This document shows, piece after piece, positions 63,768 to 64,000 of a DNA stretch of 64,000 bases. How positions within the stretch are numbered: the first letter of the stretch is position 1; every line of letters starts with the position of its first letter. The translations under genes were made by a program, and so were the position numbers. Source of the stretch: Siphonodentalium dalli (lineage: Eukaryota; Mollusca; Scaphopoda; Gadilida; Siphonodentaliidae); contig CP136064.1 of assembly GCA_032622095.1 (NCBI GenBank), forward strand, positions 131,055,605-131,119,604, in the 5' to 3' direction. The notes under the pieces are model-generated. The model was not told the origin of the DNA and ran no database searches. It worked only from the letters and a program-made list of their open reading frames with translations.

Positions 63768-64000
63768 AATTCTACAATTGCACAGCGAATTAGTCCAGTT
63801 AGAGTAAATTCTACAATTGCACAGCGAGCTACTCCACCTAGAGTAAATTCTACTGGATTAAATTCTACATTTGCTAGATTTCAACCACTCAACGATAATG
63901 GCCCGCAACCAATTCAATCAGTTCAAGAAGCAGAACATTACCCATTGGTTCAACGATACTCAAAAATTATGAATTTTTCAAACCCATCGAAATTAGCTTT
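63768..64000 (+). CDS. Partial ORF running off the window, unknown
   Basis: The frame is open from about 63768 to the edge, with an internal duplication of about 39 bp giving RVNSTIAQR-type repeats, then SVQEAEHYPLVQRYSKIMNF. The sequence upstream suggests an earlier start in another frame. By position it could be another virion gene; no family is recognised. Confidence 0.4.

Larger units (their letters stand above)
54570..64000 (+). mobile_element. Polinton/Maverick-like (adintovirus-like) element, partial and decayed
   Basis: A protein-primed-type family B DNA polymerase and a packaging-type ATPase with small ORFs around them define a Polinton-like element. The right part (protease, capsid genes, possibly integrase) would lie beyond the window and was not seen. 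The left part is unusual: an inverted-arm region (54570-57023) holding two convergent small ORFs, then a third, all with histone-type 3' ends. The element's true left end and a TSD were not identified. The polymerase has several breaks, so the copy is an inactive genomic relic at least in that gene. Confidence 0.8.

Overview
The window looks like repeat-rich, AT-rich nuclear DNA of a marine invertebrate. Vertebrate-style SINEs and LINEs are absent. DIRS/Ngaro-like, Penelope-like, hAT-like, Helentron/'pearl'-like and Polinton-like elements are abundant, and the few host coding pieces are short exons in large introns. The phylum cannot be fixed from the sequence; the 164-bp core-repeat arrays resemble the 'pearl' elements known from bivalves. 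No bacterial operon, CRISPR array, rRNA or tRNA gene was seen.

Layout. 1-6.7 kb: a decayed Ngaro-like tyrosine-recombinase retrotransposon on the minus strand (Gag, RT-RNase H, recombinase, SGNH hydrolase) with candidate split direct repeats, one of which carries a 928-bp DNA element. 8.5-14.4 kb: the last two coding exons of a host PP2C-type phosphatase, best match ILKAP, separated by a 5.6-kb repeat-filled intron. 15-18.4 kb: two hAT-like elements. 19.2 kb: a candidate host first exon on the minus strand. 19.9-26.3 kb: a Helentron/pearl-like family whose core repeat has grown into 164-bp arrays. 26.6-27.2 kb: a 5'-truncated LINE. 30.7-36.2 kb: a diverged duplication, one copy split by a 2-kb foldback element. 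36.9-48.5 kb: three head-to-tail copies of a Penelope-like element (PLE) with an exact 4,619-bp period, sitting in a (TA)n tract. 49-54.2 kb: foldback, hAT-like and hairpin elements. 54.6 kb to the end: a Polinton/Maverick-like virus-related element running off the right edge.

Most notable. (1) In the PLE the upstream ORF (SGNH-like) joins the RT/GIY-YIG ORF through a classic -1 frameshift heptamer, TTTAAAC, directly before the ORF1 stop. The same element has a TATA box, a plausible 5' intron and a hammerhead-like motif. (2) In the Polinton-like region three small ORFs (A, B, C) share one expression cassette: a TGACGT-rich upstream module and a 3' end identical in form to the replication-dependent histone mRNA stem-loop, each with a conserved purine-rich element exactly 13 nt downstream. 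This suggests expression tied to S phase or to U7/SLBP processing; I know of no such description for these elements. The polymerase is broken in several places while the packaging ATPase is intact.

Two unrelated retroelements here (Ngaro-like and PLE) both encode SGNH-type hydrolase modules. All calls rest on reading the sequence and translations by eye; no database search was run.
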